A DNA stretch of 53,444 nt from Bacteroidales bacterium. Lineage in GTDB: Bacteria; Bacteroidota; Bacteroidia; Bacteroidales; UBA1556. The stretch covers positions 1-53,444 of the forward strand of contig JAGLCR010000015.1 of assembly GCA_023146135.1 (NCBI GenBank). The letters are read 5' to 3'. Below the pieces are notes generated by a model that was not told the DNA's origin, made no database searches, and saw only the letters and a list, made by a program, of their open reading frames with translations. Below are positions 10,980 to 19,737 of the stretch, piece by piece; within the stretch, counting starts at the first letter, position 1; each line of letters begins with the position of its first letter. The position numbers were made by a program, and so were the translations under genes.

Positions 10980-12851
10980 TTACTTTTCGTAGTCAAGCTT
11001 TTCATACATGGAATTCTTGCTTATAAATTCAGGGACAATCTTTTTCATCTGACGCACAATTTCAAAGTTGTCTTGTGTGCCAAATAGATGAATAAGGTTG
11101 TTTGTTTGTTCTTGAATATAAGGAAGCTCATATTCTCGAACCTTAGCAATCATTATTTTTGAATTGTCAGTGGGGAGGGTGTTTTCATTGCTTGCCAATA
11201 CCTCCTCAAAAAGTTTTTCGCCTGGACGAAGCCCAGTAAAAATAATTTGGATATCAGTACCTAGATTCTTTCCCGATAGCATAATCATTTTCTTTGCTAA
11301 ATCAAGAATCTTGACAGATTTACCCATGTCAAAAACAAATATTTCTCCTCCTTTTCCTTTTGCTCCAGCTTCAAGGACTAATTGACAAGCCTCAGGAATA
11401 GTCATAAAAAAGCGTGTAATATCAGGATGTGTAATCGTGATTGGTCCTCCTGTTTGAATTTGTTTGGTAAAGAGGGGTATAACTGATCCGTTCGAACCTA
11501 ATACATTGCCAAAACGTGTTGTGATAAATTTTGTGTTTTTATTTTTGTTTAATGTTTGTACATAGATTTCAGCAATTCGCTTTGATGCACCCATTACATT
11601 TGTTGGGTTTACAGCTTTATCAGTTGAGACCATAATAAACTTCTCTACCTCATACTTACAAGCCATGTCTGCAAGTGTTTTTGTGCCATGAACATTTGTC
11701 ATAATTGCCTCACTGGGGTTATTCTCCATTAAGGGTACATGTTTATATGCTGCTGCATGAAATATTATATCAGGCTTAAAAACCTCAAATATATTCTTCA
11801 TTCGCTCTTTATTGCGAATGTCAGCTACTACAAATTCAATGTTATTTGCAAAGTGATGTTTTGTAAACTCAAGTTCGATATGATAAATTGGTGTTTCTGC
11901 AACATCTAAGAGTATTACTTTCTTAGGAGAATATTCTACTACCTGTCTTGCAATTTCACTGCCAATTGAACCTGCAGCACCAGTAATAAGAATAATTTTC
12001 CCTGTGAGTTGCTTTTTTATTTTGTCAACATCAAGGCTAATTTCATCTCGGTCTAGCAGTTCGAGTATATTAATATCTCTGATTTGTTTAACGCTTAGTT
12101 CACCATTGATCCATTTTTTTACTGGTGGTACATTTTGTACTTTAACATTTTTCTCTAAACAGAGTTCAGCAATTTCTTTTTTTCGCTTAGCGCTTATGGT
12201 TTGTGCAGATATTATTAATTGCTCTATTTCATTTTCATCAATAAGGCTTTCAAGTTTGCTAGAGCTTTTGATTTGGATATTCTCAATTTTTTTCCCTACT
12301 TTATTCTTGTTATCCTCAATAAATGCTACTACTTTATATCGTTCGCGAGTGTTTTGATTTAGTGCTTTAAGTGTTATTACAGCCGCCTCTCCAGCACCAA
12401 AAATAATTATGTTTTTAGCTTTACTATTTGGTGTTTTTAGTTCCCAATAAGTAGATTTTACGAGAAGTCTAAACGCAATCATTCCTGCTGATGAGGTAAC
12501 AAATTCAATGATGATCACTGCACGGGGTATTAGATAAACATCGTAAATAAGATGAATAGCTATATCAACAATTACTATCGCTATGGATCCAATAGTACTT
12601 AAGATGAAAATCCGAGTGATATCTTGGGTCTCTGTATATCTTATTATTCCTGTGAAAGATTTAGTGATGAGAAAACTGACCCCTCTTATGCTTATAAAAA
12701 TTAGCATAGCATATGGAATACGTGACAATTCGTTTTCTGGCAAATTAAAATTGAAACGCAATAGAAATGAAATCATCACAGAAAAAAAGATGATTATCAA
12801 ATCAATTAGAAGTATAAAACTTCTTGGGGCGCTTCGGCTAAATCGTTTCAT
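10980..12851 (-). CDS. Membrane-anchored nucleotide-sugar 4,6-dehydratase/epimerase (CapD/WbpM/FlaA1 family)
   Basis: The protein has 623 residues, full length for the long WbpM-type form. Four predicted membrane helices lie at about residues 11-31, 46-63, 81-103 and 108-126. A first Rossmann-like domain follows (IIIFGAGEA near 148-156), then the catalytic short-chain dehydrogenase domain with GAAGSIG (291-297). The usual Tyr-x3-Lys is replaced by M420-x3-K424, preceded by STDKAVNP (409-416). This Ser/Met/Lys arrangement is known for UDP-GlcNAc 4,6-dehydratases such as WbpM. The role is probably making a deoxy-amino sugar precursor for O-antigen, capsule or glycoprotein. It is a single gene with its own -7 box. 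The exact sugar product cannot be told from sequence. Confidence 0.88.
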   Translation of the reverse strand: MKRFSRSAPRSFILLIDLIIIFFSVMISFLLRFNFNLPENELSRIPYAMLIFISIRGVSFLITKSFTGIIRYTETQDITRIFILSTIGSIAIVIVDIAIHLIYDVYLIPRAVIIIEFVTSSAGMIAFRLLVKSTYWELKTPNSKAKNIIIFGAGEAAVITLKALNQNTRERYKVVAFIEDNKNKVGKKIENIQIKSSSKLESLIDENEIEQLIISAQTISAKRKKEIAELCLEKNVKVQNVPPVKKWINGELSVKQIRDINILELLDRDEISLDVDKIKKQLTGKIILITGAAGSIGSEIARQVVEYSPKKVILLDVAETPIYHIELEFTKHHFANNIEFVVADIRNKERMKNIFEVFKPDIIFHAAAYKHVPLMENNPSEAIMTNVHGTKTLADMACKYEVEKFIMVSTDKAVNPTNVMGASKRIAEIYVQTLNKNKNTKFITTRFGNVLGSNGSVIPLFTKQIQTGGPITITHPDITRFFMTIPEACQLVLEAGAKGKGGEIFVFDMGKSVKILDLAKKMIMLSGKNLGTDIQIIFTGLRPGEKLFEEVLASNENTLPTDNSKIMIAKVREYELPYIQEQTNNLIHLFGTQDNFEIVRQMKKIVPEFISKNSMYEKLDYEK

Positions 12852-12879
12852 ATATTATATGTAATTATATTTAATTTAA

Positions 12880-12887
12880 CAAAAGTA
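12880..12887 (-). promoter_or_regulatory. -7 promoter box for the nucleotide-sugar dehydratase gene
   Basis: On the minus strand the box reads TACTTTTG, matching the Bacteroidetes TAnnTTTG. It is 29 bases upstream of the ATG at 12851. No clear -33 TTG is present at the usual spacing. Confidence 0.6.
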
Positions 12888-12974
12888 CAAAATTTATAGT
12901 TTTCTTTTTTTCTGATATGCAATATTGCCTAACTATAAATGCGTGAAAAAACGAACTTTTATTGCTTATTTCTG

Positions 12975-12982
12975 TACATTTG
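12975..12982 (+). promoter_or_regulatory. -7 promoter box for gcvT
   Basis: TACATTTG matches TAnnTTTG and is followed by C, as in most boxes of this window. It lies 30 bases upstream of the gcvT ATG. The intergenic space to the divergent dehydratase gene is only 161 bases and holds both promoters. Confidence 0.65.
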
Positions 12983-13012
12983 CAGCTGAATTAATATAAA
13001 TAATAGAATATA

Positions 13013-14101
13013 ATGAAAAATACAGCATTTACTGAAAAGCATATTGAAATGGAAGCTAAAATGGTTCCATTCGTTGGTTTTAACATGCCTGTTCAATTTG
13101 CAGGCATTAATCAAGAGCACGAAACTGTTCGTAAGGGCGTAGGAGTGTTTGATGTTTCACATATGGGAGAGTTTTGGGTACGTGGTCCAAAGGCATTTGA
13201 TTTTGTTCAAAAAGTTACTTCAAATAATGTTGCAGACTTAACAGATGGAAAGGTGCAGTATTCATGTTTTCCAAACGAAGATGGTGGAATTGTAGATGAC
13301 CTTTTAGTTTATAGATTTACCCAAGAAGAGTATTTATTGGTGGTCAATGCTTCGAATATTGATAAAGATTGGGCGTGGTGTAGTAAGCAAAATACTATGG
13401 GTGCCGAATTGGAGAATGCTTCAGACACAACAAGTCAACTTGCAGTACAGGGTCCGCTAGCCTTAAAGGCCATGCAGAAATTGACTGGAGAGAATGTCGT
13501 TGATATGGAGTATTATACTTTTAAGATTATTAGCTTTGCAGGTGTTGATAATATCCTTTTTTCTACCACGGGTTATACAGGTTCTGGTGGATGTGAGATA
13601 TATATAAATAATGCTGATGCCGCAAAAGTTTTTGACGCAATATTTGAAGCCGGCGAAGAGTTTGATATTAAGCCTATCGGTTTAGGTGCTCGAGATACGC
13701 TACGTTTGGAAAGTGGGTTTTGCCTTTATGGAAACGACTTAAGTGATAGCACTTCTCCAATTGAGGCTGGTTTAGGGTGGATTACAAAGTTTGTTGATGG
13801 TAATGATTTTGTGAATCGTGCTTATCATCAAGATTTGAAAGAAAATGGTGTAAGTCGTCGTTTGAAAGGTTTTAAAATGATTGATAAAGGTATTCCAAGA
13901 CATGATTATGAGGTATGTGATGCTGAAGGTAACAAAATTGGTGTAGTTACTTCGGGTACGATGTCGCCAATGTTGCATGAGGGTATCGGAATGGCTTATA
14001 TAAATACGGGTTATACAAAATTTGGAACGGAAGTTTTTATTCGTGTTCGGAAGAAATTGTTAAAAGCAGAGGTTGTTAGAATTCCTTTTTATAAAGGCTA
14101 A
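13013..14101 (+). CDS. gcvT: Aminomethyltransferase (glycine cleavage system T protein)
   Basis: The protein has 362 residues, the normal GcvT length. The N-terminal folate-binding region has [33 protein letters not shown] and the conserved [20 protein letters not shown] segment. The central [12 protein letters not shown] and the [19 protein letters not shown] block are also canonical. The C-terminal barrel begins near residue 280. It transfers the methylene group of H-protein-bound aminomethyl-lipoate to tetrahydrofolate, releasing ammonia. gcvH and gcvP are not in the window, so the system is scattered. It has its own promoter and terminator. Confidence 0.97.
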   Translation: MKNTAFTEKHIEMEAKMVPFVGFNMPVQFAGINQEHETVRKGVGVFDVSHMGEFWVRGPKAFDFVQKVTSNNVADLTDGKVQYSCFPNEDGGIVDDLLVYRFTQEEYLLVVNASNIDKDWAWCSKQNTMGAELENASDTTSQLAVQGPLALKAMQKLTGENVVDMEYYTFKIISFAGVDNILFSTTGYTGSGGCEIYINNADAAKVFDAIFEAGEEFDIKPIGLGARDTLRLESGFCLYGNDLSDSTSPIEAGLGWITKFVDGNDFVNRAYHQDLKENGVSRRLKGFKMIDKGIPRHDYEVCDAEGNKIGVVTSGTMSPMLHEGIGMAYINTGYTKFGTEVFIRVRKKLLKAEVVRIPFYKG

Positions 14102-14119
14102 TATATAAATGCAAATTTG

Positions 14120-14153
14120 AAAATCCTAAGACTTATGTTTTGGGATTTTTTTT
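14120..14153 (+). terminator. Rho-independent terminator after gcvT
   Basis: AAAATCCTAA (14120-14129) pairs with TTGGGATTTT (14140-14149), with one G-T pair. An eight-base T-run covers 14146-14153. It ends the gcvT transcript and is immediately followed by the rimM promoter box. Confidence 0.75.
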
Positions 14154-14158
14154 GTGTG

Positions 14159-14166
14159 TATCTTTG
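14159..14166 (+). promoter_or_regulatory. -7 promoter box for rimM
   Basis: TATCTTTG matches TAnnTTTG exactly and lies 18 bases before the ATG at 14185. It sits inside the upstream extension of the reading frame, which shows that the frame's earlier TTG (14140) is not the start. Confidence 0.65.
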
Positions 14167-14184
14167 CACTTCAAATTGATTGTG

Positions 14185-14709
14185 ATGAATATTGATGATT
14201 TTTATTATTTAGGAAAGATTACCAAACTATTTGGTTATAAAGGAGAGCTTGTTTTTTATTTTGATGTGGATGATATTGCTGAATATCGCAATCTAGATGC
14301 GGTATTTATTAATGTGAATGGTGATTTGATTCCGTTTATGTTAAAAAGTTTACGCTTACATCAAGGTCAAACTGCTATTGTACGAATTCAAGATATAGAC
14401 CAAATTGAGGATGCTCAGCACTTATTGAATGCCGAATTGTATTTGCCCTTATCTACCTTACCTAAATTGGAAGGGAATAAGTTTTATTATCATGAGATAA
14501 TTGGCTATACCGTAGTTGATGCGAATGCTGGAGAGGTAGGGGTGATAGAAGAAATAAATGACCAAACGGCTCAAGTATTATTTGTTATAAAGAAGGGTTA
14601 TAATGAGATTCTTTTTCCTGTAGTAGATGAACTCATTGATAAATTGGACCGTAAAGAAAAGAAGATTTATGTTCGGTTTCCAGAAGGCTTATTGGATCTT
14701 TATCAATAA
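14185..14709 (+). CDS. rimM: 16S rRNA processing protein RimM
   Basis: With the ATG at 14185 the protein has 174 residues, typical for RimM. A longer frame opens at TTG 14140, but that lies in the gcvT terminator and ahead of the promoter box, so I reject it. The N-terminal RimM domain opens with the family pattern YYLGKITKLFGYKGELVFYF. The C-terminal PRC-barrel domain includes the linker EIIGYTVVDANAGEVGVIEEI. RimM binds ribosomal protein S19 and helps mature the 30S head. The next gene follows after 2 bases, so the two are translated from one message. Confidence 0.93.
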   Translation: MNIDDFYYLGKITKLFGYKGELVFYFDVDDIAEYRNLDAVFINVNGDLIPFMLKSLRLHQGQTAIVRIQDIDQIEDAQHLLNAELYLPLSTLPKLEGNKFYYHEIIGYTVVDANAGEVGVIEEINDQTAQVLFVIKKGYNEILFPVVDELIDKLDRKEKKIYVRFPEGLLDLYQ

Positions 14710-14711
14710 TA

Positions 14712-15416
14712 ATGAAGTTTTTCAAATTCAAACAGTTTAAGATTACGGATGACCGATCGGCCATGAAAGTTGGGACCGATTCTGTAATTCTTGGTTCATG
14801 GGTTTGTAATCATAAGATTGCTAATGTGCTGGATATTGGTGGTGGGTCAGGTTTAATTTCATTAATGATTGCTCAGCGAATCCAATCAGCTAAAATTGTT
14901 AGTGTTGAGATTGATGTTGAATCGGCAAAGGACTCAGCCTTTAATTTTAGCAACTCTCCATGGAATGATCGTATTGCACTCTTTCGTGATGATATTAGAA
15001 GCTTTACATCAAATGCCAAATTTGATTTAATAATTTCTAATCCTCCTTTCTTTACCGAATCTTTATTGCCACCAAAAACTGCTAGGGCAGGGGCTAGGCA
15101 TGATGATAATCTTAGTTTAAGAGAATTGTTAGAGGCAGTAAGTAATTTGTTGGATAATGATGGTCTTTTTGCTGTGGTATATCCTTTTTTGCGTGAAAAA
15201 GAATTAGTTGAATATGCGAAAAAAATTGGATTATTCCCTCATCGTATTTTACATACGAAGAATAAACCAAATGCTGTATTTAAACGATCATTCATTGAGT
15301 TTAGGAGAATCGAAAGCGAAAACACTATTGGGGAAATCCTCGAAATAAGAAACGAGCAATCCATTTACAGTAATAAATACAAAGAACTGACTAAGGAGTT
15401 TTATTTAAACTTTTAG
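14712..15416 (+). CDS. trmN6: tRNA1(Val) (adenine(37)-N6)-methyltransferase (TrmN6/YfiC-like)
   Basis: The protein has 234 residues and a class I methyltransferase fold. The SAM-binding loop DIGGGSGLIS is at residues 41-50 and an acidic residue (VSVEID) ends the next strand. The N6-adenine signature NPPFF is at 110-114. The start MKFFKFKQFKITDDRSAMKVGTD is typical of YfiC/TrmN6, where the K-x-x-F-x-I motif and MKVGTDS precede the SAM loop. It methylates A37 of tRNA-Val in E. coli; the substrate here is assumed from the family. It is translationally coupled to rimM (2-base gap). Its stop codon overlaps the stop codon of the convergent porU. Confidence 0.88.
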   Translation: MKFFKFKQFKITDDRSAMKVGTDSVILGSWVCNHKIANVLDIGGGSGLISLMIAQRIQSAKIVSVEIDVESAKDSAFNFSNSPWNDRIALFRDDIRSFTSNAKFDLIISNPPFFTESLLPPKTARAGARHDDNLSLRELLEAVSNLLDNDGLFAVVYPFLREKELVEYAKKIGLFPHRILHTKNKPNAVFKRSFIEFRRIESENTIGEILEIRNEQSIYSNKYKELTKEFYLNF

Positions 15417-18400
15417 TGGGATCTAAGTATTACCATTTTATTTGATTTTTCAATCCAATCGCCCTTTGTATTTTGTATTTTCAGACGGTAAATATATAAG
15501 CCAGAGGCTAACTTATCGCCATTGGAGTTTCTCCCATTCCAAGTTAATTGGCCTATTCCAATACGGTAGCCGGTGGTGTTTATTTCAGTGTTTATTGTTT
15601 TAACAAGTTGCCCAGTAGAGCTGTAAATATCAATTTCCACATTCATAATTTCACAACTTTGGTTGTGCTCGAAAATAAATGAGGTTTGTTCGCTAAAGGG
15701 GTTCGGTGCATTTATTACATGGTCAAGAGCCATTGCTTCTCCGTCTGCAACAATAAATTCAGTATAAGCTGTTGTCGAATTATTGTACACATCCCATACT
15801 TTTATGCTAAGATGGTGCTTTCCGATTGCTAGTTTCGAAAATGGATATCGAATTTGACCTCTTTTGTAATCATTTAATGCACTTTCGTAAAACTCATTCA
15901 AGATAATTGGATTTGCAGAATTATAATCCAATGTTGCTACTATATCATGGCCAATTCCATTTCCAACAGTATTTATGCCATGCTCATCAAAAAGCGACGC
16001 TAAAAGACTTGGGTTTTCATCGGTGATCCCACCCTTTATAAAATTAAAGTCATTCATAAATAATAAAACCTTTGGCCCATCAATGTCGATATCAGCATTG
16101 GATAAAGAACCTCCAATTACTAAAGTATCAGTATAGCCATTGGCATCGATAATCCCATTATGCGCATAATAGGATATTTTTCCATCACCCAATTTATAGC
16201 TGATATCCTTAGGTACTACAAAAGTAAAGCTGAATTTGCCATTTTTTACTTGAGCTTTTCCTTTGTAGATGATATTTTTTTGAAGCTTAAAAGTATAAGG
16301 TTTACTACCTGAGTCATTTACAAGTGTTTGGTAATCTTGTGTTTTATCATAAATTGTTGGGTAAATTAATCCATTAAACGAGCTTATTAATACCCCTTTA
16401 TCAGTAATTTCTCCTTTAATTGTAACTTTGGATAAGGCTTTCAATGTGTCTATTGAAGTGCTTGTATTGGCGTCAAGAATAGCGGTAGTGATAATATCTC
16501 TTTTTGGGTATGATAATGTTAGAGCTGGGTCACCGAGGAGAATAAAATTCTTATTAGCAGAAAGATTTCCAGAGCCATTTTTCGAGATTCGTACCACATC
16601 TCCAAGACTAGGATACCTTCCATTTGTTTGTTCAAATATATTCTTATATACTACTTTGCTGAGTACAAAGTTCGTAGATGAATAAGTTACTCTTGAAGTG
16701 GTAAGTAATGCGATTCCACCACCATTAGGATTTAACAAAACAAGCTCGCCTGCAGAAACTCTTTTAGGATCATCGTATCGGCTAAATTCACAAGTAGCCG
16801 TTACAAAAAGAGGCATGTTGTTATAGTTATTCCAAGCATTAATATCCGATACTTCGAGTACTGATTCATGTGCCCAGCCTTCTTCACCTCCATGGCCGGT
16901 ATAATTAATGATAAGAGCACCTTTTTCAACGCGGGTTTTTATAGCTTTTTTTACATCAGGGTATCGCTGTCCTCCTGGTGTAATTATTTGTGGGTAAGCA
17001 TCAAAAAATATTTTATCAATATTATAAACAGGATAATTACTCCATACATAATTTGCCAAATAGTCAGCTTGAACAAGATGAGTATTGCTATCTTCATCGT
17101 CACCAATAAAGCATGATATATTTCTCCAATCAGCTAGATTTGAAATACCTCCAGTTCCATTAGAGCAACTAGCACTAGAGCTAGATCCTAAGCCTGGTTC
17201 AGCTGTATATCTATATATTTTATTGAGCATGTCTTGAGCTTGCTGCTTTGTAGTAACTGGAAAACGTCCAATTCCAATATCTAAACTGCCATTTGCATTT
17301 GCTCCTTCGTTATCATCAAGCAGTCCAAAGAAATCGTCTGTGGCAAATGATGATGTTGGAGAAAGAGATTGGCCTGATTGGTATGTTAAAAGGAAGTTTG
17401 TATTATTAGGGAGTCGAGATTTTGGATCATAAGAAGCATCCCCAAACATCAATAAATATTTTGGTTGAAGTTTTAGGTCGCCATTAGCCTTGTCGTATAA
17501 CATTCGCATAAAATTTCGAATTGCACCAATGTCTTTTGCTCCTGATGAAAATTCATTATATATCACATTAGGCTCCACAGTAAGAATATTCATATTACTA
17601 CGGCTTCTATGAAAATCAGCAAGCTCTTCAGCCTCTTTTTTAAATTTAGGGTGGTAAAGAATTACATAATCTACAGCGTCAAGTATATGTAAATTTTGGT
17701 TTTTAACCTTTTCCACTTTTTTTACAGAAAGATAATTGTTTTTGTGGGCAATGAATTGGCGTAGACTATCTGTTTGAACTTTAATTTTGAGCTTGGTATT
17801 TACAAGTGTTGATTGAATAATCCGAGCTTCAGTTATGTTTGTAATATCCCAAACTTTAATGTTATTGTCAGCATTACTCAAGGTGAATTCAGTAATATTT
17901 CCATTGCCTATACTTGCTGTGTTTCTAAAGCTCATTTGTCCACCAACCATTTTTAAACTTCGTACTACGTTCAGCTCAAAGTAGTTTAGCCATGCCTCGG
18001 AATTTGAATTCGGTTTTGCATAAGTTGCATTTATATTTATTGTTGAACCTGAAGTTAAAAAACTCATGTTATCGGTTGATGTTTTTGCAAAATCGGCTAA
18101 ATAATGATTTATTACTGGACTAAAATGGGAATTTAGGGAGTTGCCATTCACCATGAATTTCAAAGTGCTAGTTGTAAATGATCGCGCAATAGAGTTTACC
18201 TTAAAATAGACCTGTTCATTGGGGTCGATGTTAGGAAAGCCAAATGAAAAGTTATAGCTAAGCAGGATATTGAAATTTTCTCCATACCAAGTTCTACCAC
18301 TCTTAATTAGATTAACAGAATCATTATTATGGTAGGCAAAATCAGTAAAATTGTTAGCAAACATTGTTGGGTTTTGACTAATTATAGGTTCTGTTTGAAC

Positions 18401-19288
18401 TCTTTTACCTCCACCAGTAGTGTCAATGGTGATAAAGTAGTATGCATAGCTATCATATAGATGTTTACTATGATAAAATCGCTTACTTGTTTTATTATAC
18501 TTCCAAACGTTTGCCTCTTGTCCGTAAAAAAGAAAATAATCATTGGCTTCAAATATTCCGTTTTTATTTACATCGTAAATTTCAATGGCGTTTTCTACTA
18601 TATCGTCTGGATAAAAAGTGCTGTTACTCTCAGGAAGCATGCCACCACCATTTCCATAAACTTTTATTCTGTCAACCAATAAGTTGGTAAGACTGAAGCC
18701 CATAGAGTTTAATTCACTTCCGTTTATTTTATAAATTCCATTTTTATGTATTCGTACTTTATACCATTCTCCTTTTTCTAAAACAGAGTTGCTAGCATAG
18801 GTTTTTCCTTTCGTTGGTGTTATGCCTGCCTGAGTTATTGTTTCAAAAATAAGGTCAAAACTTATCAATTTTTCTACCTTATTATTTTTTAGTCTAAAAG
18901 TTTCGATAAAAATATTTGATGTAGCCTGCCCTCTTGTTGAGTAAACTTTTGTTTCTATTGTGAAAACAGAATCTAAGTCCATCATTGAAGGAAATAATGC
19001 AATGATACTATCTTCAACTTCAACTACTTGAATATTACTTATATTAGAAGTAATAGTTGAATTTTCATTCAAAGCAATTTGGTGAAAATAAGATGGGAGT
19101 TCATGATATTTTTCACTGCCTATTGCATCAGCAAAGCTAAGATCTTTTATTCGGTTTTGTTTTTCGCCAATACTTTTTAAAGAATTCCATTTAAGGTTTA
19201 CATGAGTAGTCTCTATTTTTTGAGCAAAGGCAGATAAGCCGAAAATACTAAGTATAAAAAAGATGGATAGAAATTGCTTGGGAATCAT
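15413..19288 (-). CDS. porU: Type IX secretion system C-terminal signal peptidase/sortase PorU
   Basis: The protein has 1291 residues and an N-terminal signal peptide (to about residue 22, ending AFAQ). The central part is a gingipain-type peptidase C25 domain with the catalytic His in NYTGHGGEEGW (H799) and the catalytic Cys in VTATCEFSRYDDP (C833). The C-terminal 90 residues form a sorting domain (NAPNPFSEQTSFIF, ASGLYIYRL). PorU sits on the cell surface, cleaves the C-terminal signals of T9SS cargo and transpeptidates them onto anionic LPS; its own domain is retained in P. gingivalis. It is divergent from the porP-like/gldJ pair, 449 bases away. The usual partner PorV is not next to it. 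Confidence 0.93.
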   Translation of the reverse strand: MIPKQFLSIFFILSIFGLSAFAQKIETTHVNLKWNSLKSIGEKQNRIKDLSFADAIGSEKYHELPSYFHQIALNENSTITSNISNIQVVEVEDSIIALFPSMMDLDSVFTIETKVYSTRGQATSNIFIETFRLKNNKVEKLISFDLIFETITQAGITPTKGKTYASNSVLEKGEWYKVRIHKNGIYKINGSELNSMGFSLTNLLVDRIKVYGNGGGMLPESNSTFYPDDIVENAIEIYDVNKNGIFEANDYFLFYGQEANVWKYNKTSKRFYHSKHLYDSYAYYFITIDTTGGGKRVQTEPIISQNPTMFANNFTDFAYHNNDSVNLIKSGRTWYGENFNILLSYNFSFGFPNIDPNEQVYFKVNSIARSFTTSTLKFMVNGNSLNSHFSPVINHYLADFAKTSTDNMSFLTSGSTININATYAKPNSNSEAWLNYFELNVVRSLKMVGGQMSFRNTASIGNGNITEFTLSNADNNIKVWDITNITEARIIQSTLVNTKLKIKVQTDSLRQFIAHKNNYLSVKKVEKVKNQNLHILDAVDYVILYHPKFKKEAEELADFHRSRSNMNILTVEPNVIYNEFSSGAKDIGAIRNFMRMLYDKANGDLKLQPKYLLMFGDASYDPKSRLPNNTNFLLTYQSGQSLSPTSSFATDDFFGLLDDNEGANANGSLDIGIGRFPVTTKQQAQDMLNKIYRYTAEPGLGSSSSASCSNGTGGISNLADWRNISCFIGDDEDSNTHLVQADYLANYVWSNYPVYNIDKIFFDAYPQIITPGGQRYPDVKKAIKTRVEKGALIINYTGHGGEEGWAHESVLEVSDINAWNNYNNMPLFVTATCEFSRYDDPKRVSAGELVLLNPNGGGIALLTTSRVTYSSTNFVLSKVVYKNIFEQTNGRYPSLGDVVRISKNGSGNLSANKNFILLGDPALTLSYPKRDIITTAILDANTSTSIDTLKALSKVTIKGEITDKGVLISSFNGLIYPTIYDKTQDYQTLVNDSGSKPYTFKLQKNIIYKGKAQVKNGKFSFTFVVPKDISYKLGDGKISYYAHNGIIDANGYTDTLVIGGSLSNADIDIDGPKVLLFMNDFNFIKGGITDENPSLLASLFDEHGINTVGNGIGHDIVATLDYNSANPIILNEFYESALNDYKRGQIRYPFSKLAIGKHHLSIKVWDVYNNSTTAYTEFIVADGEAMALDHVINAPNPFSEQTSFIFEHNQSCEIMNVEIDIYSSTGQLVKTINTEINTTGYRIGIGQLTWNGRNSNGDKLASGLYIYRLKIQNTKGDWIEKSNKMVILRSH

Positions 19289-19503
19289 AAAAAATAAACT
19301 TTGTTAACGGTTTCTATACTACTATGTTTAGTTTAGCGTTTTGTTCACTACAAATAAACTACTTTATTATTGAATTATTGCACATATATGTATATTGCTG
19401 TAATATTTATTAAGTGAAAGAATAACAAAATCATCATTTTTAGTTAAATAAGCTTGAATATCTAAAAATTATGTTTTGTTTAGTTAATTAGCTAAAATAA
19501 TCA

Positions 19504-19533
19504 TTGTGATGCAACGAATTTGAATTATATTTG
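19504..19533 (+). promoter_or_regulatory. Promoter (-33 and -7 boxes) of the porP-like/gldJ operon
   Basis: TTG at 19504-19506 and TATATTTG at 19526-19533 are separated by 19 bases, the consensus Bacteroidetes spacing. Transcription would start near 19540, leaving a leader of about 200 bases before the ATG at 19738. This is the only box in the window with a clear -33 partner. Confidence 0.7.
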
Positions 19534-19546
19534 TCCTTGAATTAAT

Positions 19547-19606
19547 ATGGCAAAGGGTGTTGCTAGTTATAGTCGAATTTTAGAAAAATTTGATGTAACT
19601 TTTTAG
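19547..19606 (+). CDS. Possible 19-codon leader peptide upstream of the porP-like gene
   Basis: ATG at 19547 opens a 19-residue frame (MAKGVASYSRILEKFDVTF) ending in TAG, starting just after the predicted transcription start. I know no homologue. A short frame can arise by chance in any 200-base leader, so this is a candidate only. Its placement directly behind the promoter is what makes it notable. Confidence 0.25.
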   Translation: MAKGVASYSRILEKFDVTF

Positions 19607-19737
19607 GATATTAACAGTATAAACATCGATTGTATAAGATTTTTTATTGTTTTTTGTAATGATTCTTTATAAGCAGAGAATGAACCTTTATTAAAGGAAA
19701 AAATCGTATTATTGTGTTTTGAATTTAAGAATAAGTA

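Larger units (their letters stand above)
19289..19737. other. Divergent intergenic region between porU and the porP-like gene
   Basis: This 449-base stretch is very AT-rich. It contains one full promoter (see 19504-19533), a roughly 200-base leader with a 19-codon reading frame, and a small CCTTT-ATT-AAAGG hairpin near 19686-19698. No box matching TAnnTTTG was found for porU. I see no other gene. Confidence 0.6.

Noticed and set aside
12004-12357. Plus-strand frame of 117 codons inside the nucleotide-sugar dehydratase gene
   Set aside because: It is antisense to conserved domain sequence and has no homology that I recognise.
14140-14184. N-terminal extension of RimM from the TTG at 14140
   Set aside because: It would start inside the gcvT terminator and upstream of the rimM promoter box. 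The ATG at 14185 gives the normal RimM N-terminus.
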